This document shows, in pieces, positions 27,459 through 36,289 of a DNA stretch of 64,000 nt. The first letter of the stretch is position 1. Each line of letters begins with the position of its first letter. The notes beneath the pieces are model-generated. The model saw only the letters and a program-made list of their open reading frames with translations. It had not been told where the DNA came from and did no database searches. The position numbers were made by a program, and so were the translations under genes. The stretch covers positions 558,001-622,000 of the forward strand of contig NZ_CP032096.1 in the NCBI RefSeq assembly GCF_004786015.1, given 5' to 3'. Origin of the DNA: Hydrogenovibrio crunogenus (lineage in GTDB: Bacteria; Pseudomonadota; Gammaproteobacteria; Thiomicrospirales; Thiomicrospiraceae).

Positions 27459-28718
27459 ATGACATTAGAAATATTTAATAAATATGAATCCGAAGTTCGT
27501 GGTTATATCCGATCTTTTCCAGTAATTTTTGAAAGAGCCAAAATGGCTGAAATCTGGGATGAAACCGGTAAGCGTTATGTTGACTTTTTCGCCGGTGCAG
27601 GGGCTTTGAACTACGGACACAACAACCCAGATATTAACGCGGCATTGATTGATTATCTTCAACACGACGGTATCGGTCATGCATTGGATATGGGGACGGT
27701 CGCGAAGAAAGATTTTATTGAAAGCTTTGTTCATAACATCCTTGAACCTAGAGGCTTGGAATACAAACTTCAGTTTGTTGGGCCTACGGGGACCAATGCG
27801 ATTGAAACGGCATTGAAGATCGCACGTAAGGTAAAAGGGCGTAAACAAGTCATGTCTTTCACTAACGGTTTCCACGGGATGTCAATGGGGTCATTGAGTA
27901 TCACAGGGAACAGTTATTACCATGATGAAAGTTATGGTGTTCCAGGATACACCACTCAGGTGCCTTTCCATAAATACTTAGGGGATAAAGTCGATACCAT
28001 CGCTTACCTGCGTAAGATTCTGGAAGATGCCTCAAGTGGTACAGAGTTACCGGCAGCGATTGTATTAGAAACGATCCAAGCAGAAGGTGGGATTAACGTT
28101 TCTGGAGAGCAATGGTTAAGAGATCTTCGTCAGATCTGTGATGATTTCGACATCTTGATGGTTGCGGATGAAATTCAAGTGGGTAATGGACGTTCTTCTG
28201 ATTTCTTCAGTTTTGAAAGAGCGGGTATCAAGCCAGATATCGTGACATTGTCAAAATCAATCGGTGCAGGTCAACCAATGGCAATGGTGTTGTTGAAGCC
28301 TGAGCTAGACCAATGGAGTCCAGGGGAGCATTCAGGAACTTTCCGTGGAAATAACTTGGCCTTCGTTTCTTCAAGTGTCGCTTTGAAAAAATATTGGTCA
28401 GACGACAGCTTCTCAAAAGAAGTGAAGAAGAAGTCTAAGCTGGTACAAGAAAGAATGGAAAAAATGGCATTGCGTTTCCCTGAGTATATTCGTGAAATTC
28501 GCGGTCACGGTATGATTTGGGGGGCGGAATTTAAAAACCCTGAAATGACGGGTGACGTATGTTCTCAAGCATTTGAAGATGGATTAGTGATTGAAACAGC
28601 CGGTGCTGGAGATGAAGTCATTAAGTTCTTAGGGCCATTGGTGATTACAGAAGACCTGATCAATGAAGGGTTCGATATCCTGGAAGGCGCTGTTGAAAAG
28701 GTTGGCAAAAAACAATAA
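27459..28718 (+). CDS. ectB: Diaminobutyrate--2-oxoglutarate transaminase
   Basis: EctB converts aspartate semialdehyde to L-2,4-diaminobutyrate with glutamate as amino donor, the first step to ectoine. It is a class-III PLP aminotransferase: GPTGTNAIETALK, then VADEIQVGNGRSS, with the PLP lysine expected in TLSKSIGAGQ. The length of 419 is typical. It lies in the operon between ectA and ectC, with 17 bases to ectC. Confidence 0.96.
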   Translation: MTLEIFNKYESEVRGYIRSFPVIFERAKMAEIWDETGKRYVDFFAGAGALNYGHNNPDINAALIDYLQHDGIGHALDMGTVAKKDFIESFVHNILEPRGLEYKLQFVGPTGTNAIETALKIARKVKGRKQVMSFTNGFHGMSMGSLSITGNSYYHDESYGVPGYTTQVPFHKYLGDKVDTIAYLRKILEDASSGTELPAAIVLETIQAEGGINVSGEQWLRDLRQICDDFDILMVADEIQVGNGRSSDFFSFERAGIKPDIVTLSKSIGAGQPMAMVLLKPELDQWSPGEHSGTFRGNNLAFVSSSVALKKYWSDDSFSKEVKKKSKLVQERMEKMALRFPEYIREIRGHGMIWGAEFKNPEMTGDVCSQAFEDGLVIETAGAGDEVIKFLGPLVITEDLINEGFDILEGAVEKVGKKQ

Positions 28719-28735
28719 AGAATAGGAGACGATAA

Positions 28736-29131
28736 ATGATTGTTAAAAATTTATATGATGATGTCATTGGTACAGAAGCAGATGTTGATTCGAAACAATG
28801 GACAAGTCGTCGTCTTCTATTAGCGAAAGACGGAATGGGTTTTTCTTTGCATGATACTTTGATTAAAGAAGGTGAAGAGCTTCACCTTTGGTATAAAAAC
28901 CATTTAGAAGCCGTTTACTGTATTGAAGGTGAAGGTGAAATCGAAGAAAAGAAAAATGGGAAAGTCCATGCCATTCGAGAAGGAACGGTTTATGCCTTAA
29001 ATGAGCATGATCAGCATATTCTAAAAGCCAATAAAGGCTCTCAAATGCGTATGGTCTGCGTGTTTAACCCGCCTGTTACCGGGCGAGAAACACATGATAA
29101 AGACGGGTCATATGTGTTGGTAGAAGAATAA
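28736..29131 (+). CDS. ectC: L-ectoine synthase
   Basis: EctC closes N4-acetyl-diaminobutyrate to ectoine. It is a small cupin of 131 residues with MIVKNLYDDVIGTEADV at the start and HLWYKNHLEAVYCIEGEGEI containing the metal-site region. A GGAGA ribosome binding site precedes the ATG. A terminator follows directly. No ectD (hydroxylase) is present in the window, so ectoine rather than hydroxyectoine is the expected product here. Confidence 0.96.
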   Translation: MIVKNLYDDVIGTEADVDSKQWTSRRLLLAKDGMGFSLHDTLIKEGEELHLWYKNHLEAVYCIEGEGEIEEKKNGKVHAIREGTVYALNEHDQHILKANKGSQMRMVCVFNPPVTGRETHDKDGSYVLVEE

Positions 29132-29156
29132 CCATCTCCGCTGTCTTTAAGTGATG

Positions 29157-29185
29157 AAAAATGACCAGTCCTGGTCATTTTTCGT
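29157..29185 (+). terminator. Terminator after ectC with a variant palindrome
   Basis: A5-TGACCAG-TC-CTGGTCA-T5 hairpin. The core CCAGTCCTGG (29165-29174) differs from the recurring palindrome by one base. It lies between ectC and the aspartokinase, so the latter may depend on read-through or on its own promoter. Confidence 0.8.
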
Positions 29186-29231
29186 CTCAATATCAATTAA
29201 AAATGAGGGTGTTTTTTACAACAGAGTAACC

Positions 29232-30677
29232 ATGTCAAATACTCAAAAAACAACATTAAGTGTCGAAAAAATCGGTGGCACTTCAATGAGTGATTACCAA
29301 GCCGTTCGGGATAACATTATTCTTTATCCTGAAAATTTCTATAATCGAATTTTTGTTGTCTCAGCTTATGGTGGGATTACAGATGACTTGTTAGAACACA
29401 AGAAAACAGATCAGCCAGGAGTGTATGGTTTGTTTGCGAATGACGATGTAGATGATGATTGGCGTATTGCATTGGATCAGTTGAGCTTGAAGCTGAATAA
29501 GATCAATGCCAATTTGTTTGCTGATGATGAGCTGCGTCTCAAAGCCAATGACTTTATTGATGAGCGCATTGCAGAAACCAAACAGCTGCTGAATCATTTA
29601 CAAGACTTGTGTCGTCATGGACATTTTTCGTTAGAAAGCCACTTATTAACGGTAAGAGAGTTACTGGCGAGTTTAGGGGAAGCGCATAGTGCGTGGAACT
29701 TAGCGCATCTGTTACAAACAGAAGGCGTGAACGCCCGTTTTGTTGATTTAACCGGTTGGCAGGCAGATGAAGCATTGCCTTTGGATGCGATGATTGAAAC
29801 GCATTTAGGGGAAATCGACTTTACGAAAGAGTTGCCGATTGTTACAGGGTATACGCATTGTCGTGAAAACTTGATGTATACGTTTGACCGTGGCTATAGT
29901 GAAATGACTTTCAGTCGCATCGCGGTGTTATGCCAAGCTTCGGAAGCCGTGATTCATAAAGAATATCACTTGAGCAGTGCCGATCCTCGCTTGGTGGGTG
30001 AAGAAAATGTTGTGCCGATTGGTAAAACCAATTATGACATTGCCGATCAATTAGCGAACTTAGGTATGGAAGCCGTTCATCCAAGAGCTGCTCAAGGGTT
30101 AAGGCAAGCACAGATTCCATTGAGAATTAAAAATACGTTTGATCCTGGACATCACGGAACAATTTTTACTGAAGATTATGTCAGTGAGTACCCACAGGTT
30201 GAGATTATCGCCGGGATGCAACACCTGATTGCTTTAGAGGTCTTTGACCAAGAAATGATGGGGCAGCAAGGGACTTATGAAAAAGTCATCATCGATGCGA
30301 CCAATCGATTGAAGTGTCAAGTGATTACCAAAGACTTTAATGCGAATACCATCACAATTTACTTGAAAGCCTCCCTGAAAAAAGTAAAACGTTTGGCAGA
30401 ACAGTTGAAGCAAGGGTTGCCAACCGCAACGATTAATACCAGTAAAGTGGCGTTAGCGTCTGCGATGGGAAGTGATATGCGTATTAAAGGTTTATTGGCA
30501 AAAGCGGTTCAAACGTTGTTTGACCAAGGCATCAATGTGGAAGCAATTCATCAGAATACACGTCAGGTTGAAATGCAATTCTTTGTCAATGAAACCGACT
30601 ATGAAAAAGCAGTCAAAGCGCTTCATTCGAATCTGATTGAAGTTCATAATCATGGGAAAGCTATATGCGAGCATTGA
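29232..30677 (+). CDS. ask: Aspartate kinase, ectoine-associated type
   Basis: This kinase phosphorylates aspartate, feeding aspartate semialdehyde to EctB. The N-terminal motif KIGGTSM is the aspartokinase signature (usually KFGGTS). ACT-like segments lie in the C-terminal third (about residues 350-480). Ask_Ect enzymes form a separate clade found beside ect genes, and the context fits. I start at 29232 (MSNTQK): an earlier in-frame ATG at 29151 lies before the terminator hairpin and would translate through it. The product is 481 residues. It overlaps the next gene by 13 bases. Confidence 0.88.
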   Translation: MSNTQKTTLSVEKIGGTSMSDYQAVRDNIILYPENFYNRIFVVSAYGGITDDLLEHKKTDQPGVYGLFANDDVDDDWRIALDQLSLKLNKINANLFADDELRLKANDFIDERIAETKQLLNHLQDLCRHGHFSLESHLLTVRELLASLGEAHSAWNLAHLLQTEGVNARFVDLTGWQADEALPLDAMIETHLGEIDFTKELPIVTGYTHCRENLMYTFDRGYSEMTFSRIAVLCQASEAVIHKEYHLSSADPRLVGEENVVPIGKTNYDIADQLANLGMEAVHPRAAQGLRQAQIPLRIKNTFDPGHHGTIFTEDYVSEYPQVEIIAGMQHLIALEVFDQEMMGQQGTYEKVIIDATNRLKCQVITKDFNANTITIYLKASLKKVKRLAEQLKQGLPTATINTSKVALASAMGSDMRIKGLLAKAVQTLFDQGINVEAIHQNTRQVEMQFFVNETDYEKAVKALHSNLIEVHNHGKAICEH

Positions 30678-31546
30678 TTGTCATTGCTTTATTGAGTGTT
30701 TTTATCGCACCGGTTTCGGCTGCTGAAAGACACACGAAGGAAACGCAGGATGTAAATCAGTTGAAAGAACCGATGTACAACCCTTTTATTGAGCGTTATG
30801 TCATGGATGAGTTAAAGCAATTGCGTGTTGATATGAATGACTTGGAAGTGACCTTGACTAAAGAGGTTGTTAACCGTGAGTTATCGGCGACGTCTCGAGC
30901 GGTCGGTTATGCAACTGATACGGTGACTTACTTTTTCTATTTAATTGCCGGGATCTCCTCCGTTCTGTTATTAGTAGGGTGGAACTCTATCCGTGAAATT
31001 AAAGATAAGGTGCTGAATCTGGCTGATACCAAAGTCAGTAAAGTGATTAAAGAGTATGAAGCGCGTCTTGAAAAACTGGAAGACGAGTTGAATCGAAAAT
31101 CACGTGGTATTACCAGTGCGCAAAAACGATTGTCGCAACATCAAGATATTCACAGCTTGTGGTTAAAAGCAGGTCAAGAACAAATTCTGAGCAATCGTAT
31201 GGCGATTTATGATCAGATTTTGGAGTTGGACCCTGATAATACAGAAGCGATGACCTATAAAGCTGATATTGCAATTGAAATGGATGAACCTCAATGGGCG
31301 ATTAACTTATGTAATCAAGCCTTGAGAATTGATCCTGAAAATAAACATGCCTTTTATCAATTGGCCGGAGCTTATGCCATGATGGAGAAGCACGGTGAAG
31401 CCATTGAATATCTGCAAAAAGCATTGCAAGATTCTGAAGGCTATAAAGAACAGGTTCAAAATGACCCTGTCTTTAGAACCATGAGAGAAGACGCTGAGTT
31501 TAAAAAACTGATTGAGGAAGGGGATACCGCTACCTCTTCAACTTAA
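30665..31546 (+). CDS. Membrane-anchored TPR protein
   Basis: The first about 19 residues form a signal or anchor sequence (ALIVIALLSVFIAPVSA). A transmembrane segment follows near 82-105 (YFFYLIAGISSVLLLVGW). A charged coiled coil (about 110-160) and then TPR repeats (about 170-260, with LELDPDNTEA and LRIDPENKHA as consecutive helices) follow. TPRs mediate protein contacts; no enzyme motif is visible. It overlaps the aspartokinase stop by 13 bases, so it is co-transcribed with the ectoine precursor gene, though a link to ectoine is only inferred. A terminator follows. Confidence 0.75.
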   Translation: MRALIVIALLSVFIAPVSAAERHTKETQDVNQLKEPMYNPFIERYVMDELKQLRVDMNDLEVTLTKEVVNRELSATSRAVGYATDTVTYFFYLIAGISSVLLLVGWNSIREIKDKVLNLADTKVSKVIKEYEARLEKLEDELNRKSRGITSAQKRLSQHQDIHSLWLKAGQEQILSNRMAIYDQILELDPDNTEAMTYKADIAIEMDEPQWAINLCNQALRIDPENKHAFYQLAGAYAMMEKHGEAIEYLQKALQDSEGYKEQVQNDPVFRTMREDAEFKKLIEEGDTATSST

Positions 31547-31558
31547 ATTCTGCGTTTT

Positions 31559-31604
31559 AATGTATTGTGGGGTGCAATGTTTCTCCCTGCGATACATTTT
31601 TTTA
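31559..31604 (+). terminator. Terminator after the TPR gene
   Basis: Nine-base stem AATGTATTG (31559-31567) pairs with CGATACATT (31590-31598), one G-U pair, followed by a run of T. Confidence 0.7.
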
Positions 31605-31657
31605 CTTCCTGTTAACCCTTCCTTAAACTTCCATTTTTAATACACATTATTTCCTTT

Positions 31658-31691
31658 CTTTGTCTGTATAAATATTCGTTATTAGACAAAG
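31658..31691. promoter_or_regulatory. Inverted repeat upstream of the thioredoxin/TolC/HlyD genes
   Basis: CTTTGTCT (31658-31665) and AGACAAAG (31684-31691) are perfect 8-bp arms 18 bases apart in the promoter region of the next gene. No T-run follows, so an operator is more likely than a terminator. The binding protein is unknown. Confidence 0.4.
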
Positions 31692-31796
31692 CTAAATTCA
31701 GCATGCTATGCTTTCGAAAATTTTACGGATGTGCCGAAAGCACTGTTACGTAGAGCTTATTGTGATTTTCAACTTTAATAAAAAGATACTTCTCTA

Positions 31797-32303
31797 ATGA
31801 AAAAATGGGCATTGATTTTAGGTTTATTGGGTTCACTGTTTTTTAGTGTAAATACAATGGCCGCAGACTTTTTTGATGAAACTTTTGGTAATCTTCAAGA
31901 AGAATTAGAAACGGCAAGGGACGAAGGGAAACAAGGTATTTTTATTTTCTTTCATATGGAAGAATGCCCTTTCTGTGACCGTATGAAAAAAACCATTTTG
32001 AACCAGCCCGAAGTGATCGCATTCTACAAAAAACATTTTTTAACCTATCAAATTGACATTGAAGGAGCCAATCAAATGGTTGACTTCGATGGTACCGAGG
32101 CGACAGCACAAACGATTTCAGAAAAGAAATACCGTGTGCGTGCCACACCCGTGATGATGATTTTTGATTTGAATGGTCAACCGATTGTGCGCTATACCGG
32201 TCCAACTCGCACGCAAAAGGAATTCATGTTGTTAGGGCAGTTTGTTTTGGATGGCAGCTATAAAACAACCTCCTTCACTCGCTATAAAAGAGCTCATAAA
32301 TAG
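31797..32303 (+). CDS. Periplasmic thioredoxin-fold protein
   Basis: The signal peptide spans about residues 1-22, so the protein is exported. The redox motif is CPFC at residues 57-60 (FHMEECPFCDRM), and a cis-proline region follows (VRATPVMMIFD). It resembles the Thioredoxin_7/SoxW-like group, which reduces or isomerises periplasmic disulfides. At 168 residues it is complete. It is followed after 6 bases by a TolC-family gene, implying one transcript and possibly maintenance of that export system. The physiological substrate cannot be told. Confidence 0.82.
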   Translation: MKKWALILGLLGSLFFSVNTMAADFFDETFGNLQEELETARDEGKQGIFIFFHMEECPFCDRMKKTILNQPEVIAFYKKHFLTYQIDIEGANQMVDFDGTEATAQTISEKKYRVRATPVMMIFDLNGQPIVRYTGPTRTQKEFMLLGQFVLDGSYKTTSFTRYKRAHK

Positions 32304-32309
32304 GCGTTA

Positions 32310-33686
32310 TTGATGTTTCAACCTACGGTTTATAAAGTCACGCTCCTGAGCTTAATTACCATTACCCTGTCGCCACTGACAAGCATTGCTTCCGATTCAA
32401 CTGGCGAGGTGCAAGCCAACAAGCAAATTACCCAACCCATGATGGCGAGGCCTGAAAAACAAGCTCCAGTTTATGACTTGCCAGAACCTCTTACGCTAAA
32501 AAGTGTTTTAGCGCTACCAGAATCGGTCAGTCCACAAGTTGTTGCTTCCCAAGCAAGGCAAGCACAAGCTCAAGCAGAATATGACCTGCAGGATGCAACG
32601 GATGCGGTGGAGTTAAATGCTTTAGGTCGTATCGGGTGGAGAGAATATGCTGATCACATTGAAGACAATCATTTATTGGCGCTTCATGTTGGTAAGAAAT
32701 TATATGATTTTGGTCAAACACAGGCGTTGATTGATGCTCAAGAGAAAGTATCAGCAGCTCAAACCGAGCTGTATGAAGATCAAGTCCTTCAATTTAAAAT
32801 TCAATTGATGCAGTCATTTTTTAATGTGATTTTAGCCGACTTTCAATACCGTATTGAAAATGAGGCGATGGCCGTGGCTTATGTTGCATTGGATAAAGCC
32901 AAAGATCGTTATGAGTTGAACCGAATCTCAGATGTGGATTATTTAAAGTTACAGGCGGATTATGAAAAGATTTTGGTTAAACGGTCCCGTGCGGAGTATG
33001 AGCAGCGCCGAACGCGCGCCGCTTTAGCCAATTTGATCGGGCAGCCGCACCGACTTCCCGATAAGTTGTTATTCCCACGTTTAGAATCCGTTGAAAAGCG
33101 AACATTACAAGAGTTGGAAGCGTACCAAGAACAAGCCTTGGCCAGCAACTATGAATTGAAAAGCTTATTATTGAAGCAACAGGCTGCGCAGTATCGTTTG
33201 GAAGGCGAATCCGCTACAGATAAACCGACTTTCAGGGTCGATGCTTGGGGTGGCAAGCTGTCAACATATGAATACCAAAGAGAGGGGCGTTGGCGTTTTG
33301 ATTTATCAATGGATTATCCACTGTATGACGGTGGTGTTCGGTCAGCCAAAATGAGTCGGGCAAGAGCTGGCGTTCAAGAAATTGAAGCTCAAATCACCGC
33401 TTTAGAGCAACGCTTACGCGACCAAGTGGCAGATTTATATTTCAAATTAAAGCTCTCCGATGCAGAAAAGAAGCAGAATAAAGTATTTGGCGACTACGCC
33501 GACTTGTATTTGGATTATAGTCGCGCACTTTATGAAAATGAATCGACTACCGATTTAGGAGATTCAATGGTGCGGCTATCAGAAGCGAACTTCCAAGTGA
33601 TTTCACAACAATTTAAACAAGCCCTGTATTGGGCGCAACTGGATTATTTGACGGGAACGTCCATCCAGTTATCAGCCACCCCTTAA
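32310..33686 (+). CDS. TolC-family outer membrane efflux protein
   Basis: TolC-family trimers form outer-membrane channels with long periplasmic helical tunnels. A signal sequence lies at about residues 1-27. Two long helical repeats follow (for example QARQAQAQAEYDLQDA and, in the second half, QITALEQRLRDQVADLYFKL), which is the OEP pattern. At 458 residues it is of normal size. It sits between a thioredoxin-like gene and a small HlyD-like adaptor, but no inner-membrane pump is encoded here. Confidence 0.85.
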   Translation: MMFQPTVYKVTLLSLITITLSPLTSIASDSTGEVQANKQITQPMMARPEKQAPVYDLPEPLTLKSVLALPESVSPQVVASQARQAQAQAEYDLQDATDAVELNALGRIGWREYADHIEDNHLLALHVGKKLYDFGQTQALIDAQEKVSAAQTELYEDQVLQFKIQLMQSFFNVILADFQYRIENEAMAVAYVALDKAKDRYELNRISDVDYLKLQADYEKILVKRSRAEYEQRRTRAALANLIGQPHRLPDKLLFPRLESVEKRTLQELEAYQEQALASNYELKSLLLKQQAAQYRLEGESATDKPTFRVDAWGGKLSTYEYQREGRWRFDLSMDYPLYDGGVRSAKMSRARAGVQEIEAQITALEQRLRDQVADLYFKLKLSDAEKKQNKVFGDYADLYLDYSRALYENESTTDLGDSMVRLSEANFQVISQQFKQALYWAQLDYLTGTSIQLSATP

Positions 33687-33708
33687 CTGGATGAAGGAGT
33701 AGAAACAG

Positions 33709-34215
33709 ATGAAAAAAGCGATATGGTCATTGAGCGGAACGATTGTCTTGATGGCAATGATGACACCCGTTTTTGCTAAAACCATTCAAATTGGTGCTTT
33801 GGTGGCCGGTCAGGTTGAAAAGGTTTATGTTCAAGCCGGTCAACAGGTTAAACCGGGACAGTTGTTAGTTAAAATTGACGATACTCGTTATCAGGCAAAG
33901 ATGAAAGTCTTGCAAGCCAGTGTTGAAATGACGCGTTTAAAATTGGCAGATGCGAAAATTGAATTGGATCAAGCGTTAGATTTATATGATAGAACGGTTT
34001 CGGCCAAGCGAGAGTTGGATGCGGCTCAGCTTGCTTATGATGTCGCGCAACAATTGCACTTAAAAGCCCAAGCAGAACTTGAAATGAGCCAGGCCTGGTC
34101 AAAATATTATGTGATAAAAGCCCCGGTGGCAGGCAAAATTAAAACGATTGATGCGCCAAAAGGGGCGACCGTTTATAAAGAAAATACCCCAGTCATTCAG
34201 ATTGAAGCACCTTAA
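33709..34215 (+). CDS. Minimal HlyD/RND-type periplasmic adaptor
   Basis: Adaptor proteins link an inner-membrane pump to TolC. A signal peptide ends near residue 23 (PVFA). Two half-lipoyl segments are visible: VEKVYVQAGQQVKPGQLLVKID and IKAPVAGKIKTIDAPKGATV. A short helical hairpin (about 60-130) lies between them. At 168 residues it lacks the beta-barrel and membrane-proximal domains of usual adaptors (about 350-400). It may be a degenerate or specialised adaptor. It contains an exact CCAGGCCTGG at 34089-34098. It lies 22 bases after the TolC gene. Confidence 0.78.
   Translation: MKKAIWSLSGTIVLMAMMTPVFAKTIQIGALVAGQVEKVYVQAGQQVKPGQLLVKIDDTRYQAKMKVLQASVEMTRLKLADAKIELDQALDLYDRTVSAKRELDAAQLAYDVAQQLHLKAQAELEMSQAWSKYYVIKAPVAGKIKTIDAPKGATVYKENTPVIQIEAP
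34089..34098. repeat. CCAGGCCTGG palindrome inside the HlyD-like gene
   Basis: Exact copy, flanked by G and T, coding for Gln-Ala-Trp (starts at a third codon position). Confidence 0.9.
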
Positions 34216-34227
34216 AGGAAGAGGTTT

Positions 34228-34587
34228 TTAAATTTGTTCGTTTCCAAATCCAAAAAAACTTCCTTCAATCGCTTTTTGCTTTTCTAGTGCACTTAATCCT
34301 TTTATTGAGCGCACAACCAACCAAACAATCCACCATAAAATAATAAATCCGCCAATGACAATAGGCATTAACAGCAAACCCGCTACAAAGTAAGCCAGCC
34401 CATACCAAAAGGTTTGAATTTGATAGTGGTAATGCGCTGTTAACCATGCCGGCGCATCTTTATCAGGGCGCTTGGTATAGGCGATAACAACTCCTATAAT
34501 TGCCGTAACACCCGCCACTAAACTGCACAAATACAGTATATAAGTGACTTTTGCCATCGTTGTGTCAGGTGTTATGGTTTGTGACAT
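34228..34587 (-). CDS. Small DUF4870-like membrane protein
   Basis: The 119-residue protein has about three hydrophobic segments: VTYILYLCSLVAGVTAIIGVVIAY near 14-37, FWYGLAYFVAGLLLMP near 60-75, and VIGGFIILWWIVWLVVRS near 77-94. The layout with a soluble HYHYQIQTFW link resembles DUF4870/YccF-like families of unknown function. Its 3' end is 12 bases from the convergent HlyD-like gene. It lies just downstream of the Old Yellow Enzyme gene on the same strand and may share its transcript. Confidence 0.65.
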   Translation of the reverse strand: MSQTITPDTTMAKVTYILYLCSLVAGVTAIIGVVIAYTKRPDKDAPAWLTAHYHYQIQTFWYGLAYFVAGLLLMPIVIGGFIILWWIVWLVVRSIKGLSALEKQKAIEGSFFGFGNEQI

Positions 34588-34628
34588 GAGACCCCCTTAT
34601 AAAGTCATCAGTTTCTTGCGCAAAAGAT

Positions 34629-35738
34629 TTAGTTTGATGGTGATCCATCCATAAATGGATAATCAGTATAACCTTCTGTGCTGCCGCCGTAAAAAGTATC
34701 AGGGTTGGGTGTATTCAGTTCTGCTCCCTGTTTAAAGCGCGCCACTAAGTCAGGGTTGGCAATAAATGCGCGCCCGAATGCGATGGCATCGGCCAAGCCC
34801 TTGGCGAGTGTCTGTTCTGCTTTTTCTGCATCATAGTTACCGCAGAAAATTAACGCCCCTTTAAACTGATCTCGCAATGCAGAACGAAACGCATCTGTTA
34901 ACGGTGCGCCGCCCGCCCAGTCGGGTTCAGCAATATGTAGATACGCAATTCCGCGTTTGGTAAACTCTTTGGCTAAATATAATGTCATTTCTTCTGACGT
35001 TTCATCATTCATATCATGTGCTACGAAGTTAGGGGATAAACGCACGCCGACTTTCTCCTTCCCTACCTCTTTGATTACCGCATCCAATACCTCCAAAACC
35101 AAACGGGCGCGGTTTTGAATACTGCCGCCATATTCATCGGTTCGATGGTTAGTGTTGGTCGCCAAAAATTGATGCAGTAAATAGCCATTAGCTGAATGAA
35201 CCTCAAAAAAATCAAACCCGGCTTTTGCACCACGAATTGTTGCTTGACGATATTGTTCAACAATACCCGGTAACTCATCCGTATCTAATGCTCTAGGCAT
35301 GGCACAAGGCATCATTTTTAAAGAGCCGCCTTCTACAGGGGCACTACATTGACTGTTTTCTGCCTGGATGGCAGAGGGAGCGACTGGCGCTCTTCCACCA
35401 TCTTGAAGTTCGGTATTTGAAATCCGCCCAACATGCCATAGTTGCAATGACATATGACCCCCTTTAGCGTGAACACTATCCACAACTTTTTTCCAGCCTG
35501 CTTCTTGGGCATCGGTATAGATACCAGGGGTATACGCATAGCCTTGTCCTTGTTGAGAAACTGGCGTGGCTTCGGTGACAATTAGCCCAGCAGTTGCACG
35601 CTGTGTGTAATATTTTACATTCAAGTCACCGGGTACGTTACCTGGCTGTTGAGCGCGACTTCTGGTTAAAGGCGCCATGAAGATACGATTAGGTAACTCT
35701 GTGTGTCCTATTGTGAGAGGGGATAGCAGATGTTTCAT
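34629..35738 (-). CDS. nemA: Old Yellow Enzyme family alkene reductase
   Basis: OYE flavoenzymes use NADPH and FMN to reduce activated C=C bonds or electrophiles such as N-ethylmaleimide. The TIM barrel begins with PNRIFMAPLTRSRA. FEVHSANGYLLHQFLA contains the conserved HSANGYL block with active-site His/Asn, and CGNYDAEKAEQ and AFGRAFIANPDLVARF form the FMN phosphate site. The length of 369 matches E. coli NemA (365). No nemR-like repressor is adjacent, but a perfect CTCATTATGAG palindrome lies at 35771-35781 just upstream. Confidence 0.88.
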   Translation of the reverse strand: MKHLLSPLTIGHTELPNRIFMAPLTRSRAQQPGNVPGDLNVKYYTQRATAGLIVTEATPVSQQGQGYAYTPGIYTDAQEAGWKKVVDSVHAKGGHMSLQLWHVGRISNTELQDGGRAPVAPSAIQAENSQCSAPVEGGSLKMMPCAMPRALDTDELPGIVEQYRQATIRGAKAGFDFFEVHSANGYLLHQFLATNTNHRTDEYGGSIQNRARLVLEVLDAVIKEVGKEKVGVRLSPNFVAHDMNDETSEEMTLYLAKEFTKRGIAYLHIAEPDWAGGAPLTDAFRSALRDQFKGALIFCGNYDAEKAEQTLAKGLADAIAFGRAFIANPDLVARFKQGAELNTPNPDTFYGGSTEGYTDYPFMDGSPSN

Positions 35739-35998
35739 GGTGCACTCCGGAGTGTTATTAAAAAGTTAATCTCATTATGAGGAACAAAGTGAGTCAATAC
35801 AACCTAAACAAAATGACGGCATAATGAATGAATCGCATGGTAGGGTTGCTATTCATTACAGGCTATATTTTTGTTTTTTCTAAAATTATTTCAAGACAAT
35901 TAAAAGAACTGAAGCCTAATCGAGAAATGAAGTCACCTTGCCTCATGAATAGAGCCGCCTCTAAAGGAAGGAAAGTTACAATTTTTTTGAAAAAAGGG
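35739..35998. promoter_or_regulatory. Spacer between nemA and tRNA-Asn
   Basis: This holds the nemA upstream region, with the 11-bp palindrome CTCATTATGAG at 35771-35781 (33 bases from the start codon, a possible operator). No convincing gene lies in the rest; a 65-codon plus-strand ORF here runs into the tRNA promoter and is rejected. Confidence 0.35.
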
Positions 35999-36026
35999 TT
36001 GTCAGAGCGAAAAAATTCTCTATAAT
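35999..36026 (+). promoter_or_regulatory. Sigma-70 promoter of tRNA-Asn
   Basis: TTGTCA (35999-36004), 16-bp spacer and perfect TATAAT (36021-36026), followed by a GC-containing discriminator (ACGCCTC). The mature tRNA begins about 26 bases after the predicted start. Confidence 0.75.
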
Positions 36027-36058
36027 ACGCCTCATCAAGTTAACGCTTGAACGAAAAT

Positions 36059-36134
36059 TCCCGATTAGTTCAGTTGGTAGAACACCGGACTGTTAATCCG
36101 TATGTCGCTGGTTCGAGTCCAGCATCGGGAGCCA
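36059..36134 (+). tRNA. tRNA-Asn (GTT)
   Basis: The acceptor stem TCCCGAT pairs with ATCGGGA (36124-36130). The anticodon loop is CTGTTAA with GTT at 36092-36094, the T loop contains GTTCGAGTCC, the discriminator is G, and CCA is encoded. All four stems fold normally. Confidence 0.97.
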
Positions 36135-36140
36135 CATTAT

Positions 36141-36189
36141 AAAGCCAGATATTTCAACCACTTAGGTGAGCTTGAAGTCTGGCTTTTTT
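36141..36189 (+). terminator. Terminator after tRNA-Asn
   Basis: AAAGCCAGA (36141-36149) pairs with TCTGGCTTT (36178-36186) around a 28-base loop, and the T-run continues to 36189. Confidence 0.65.
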
Positions 36190-36289
36190 CGTTTCTAGAA
36201 TAGCGGAGTGTATTAAATCTGTTCTAGAGATTTTTAATATGATTCAGTTAATATTTTATTCCAATAATAATTGCCTTTAATTAGACTTC

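Noticed and set aside
29151-29231. N-terminal extension of the aspartokinase
   Set aside because: It would be translated through the ectC terminator, and the family start MSNTQK lies at 29232.
35828-36025. 65-codon ORF before tRNA-Asn
   Set aside because: It ends within the tRNA promoter (TATAAT at 36021-36026) and has no ribosome binding site.
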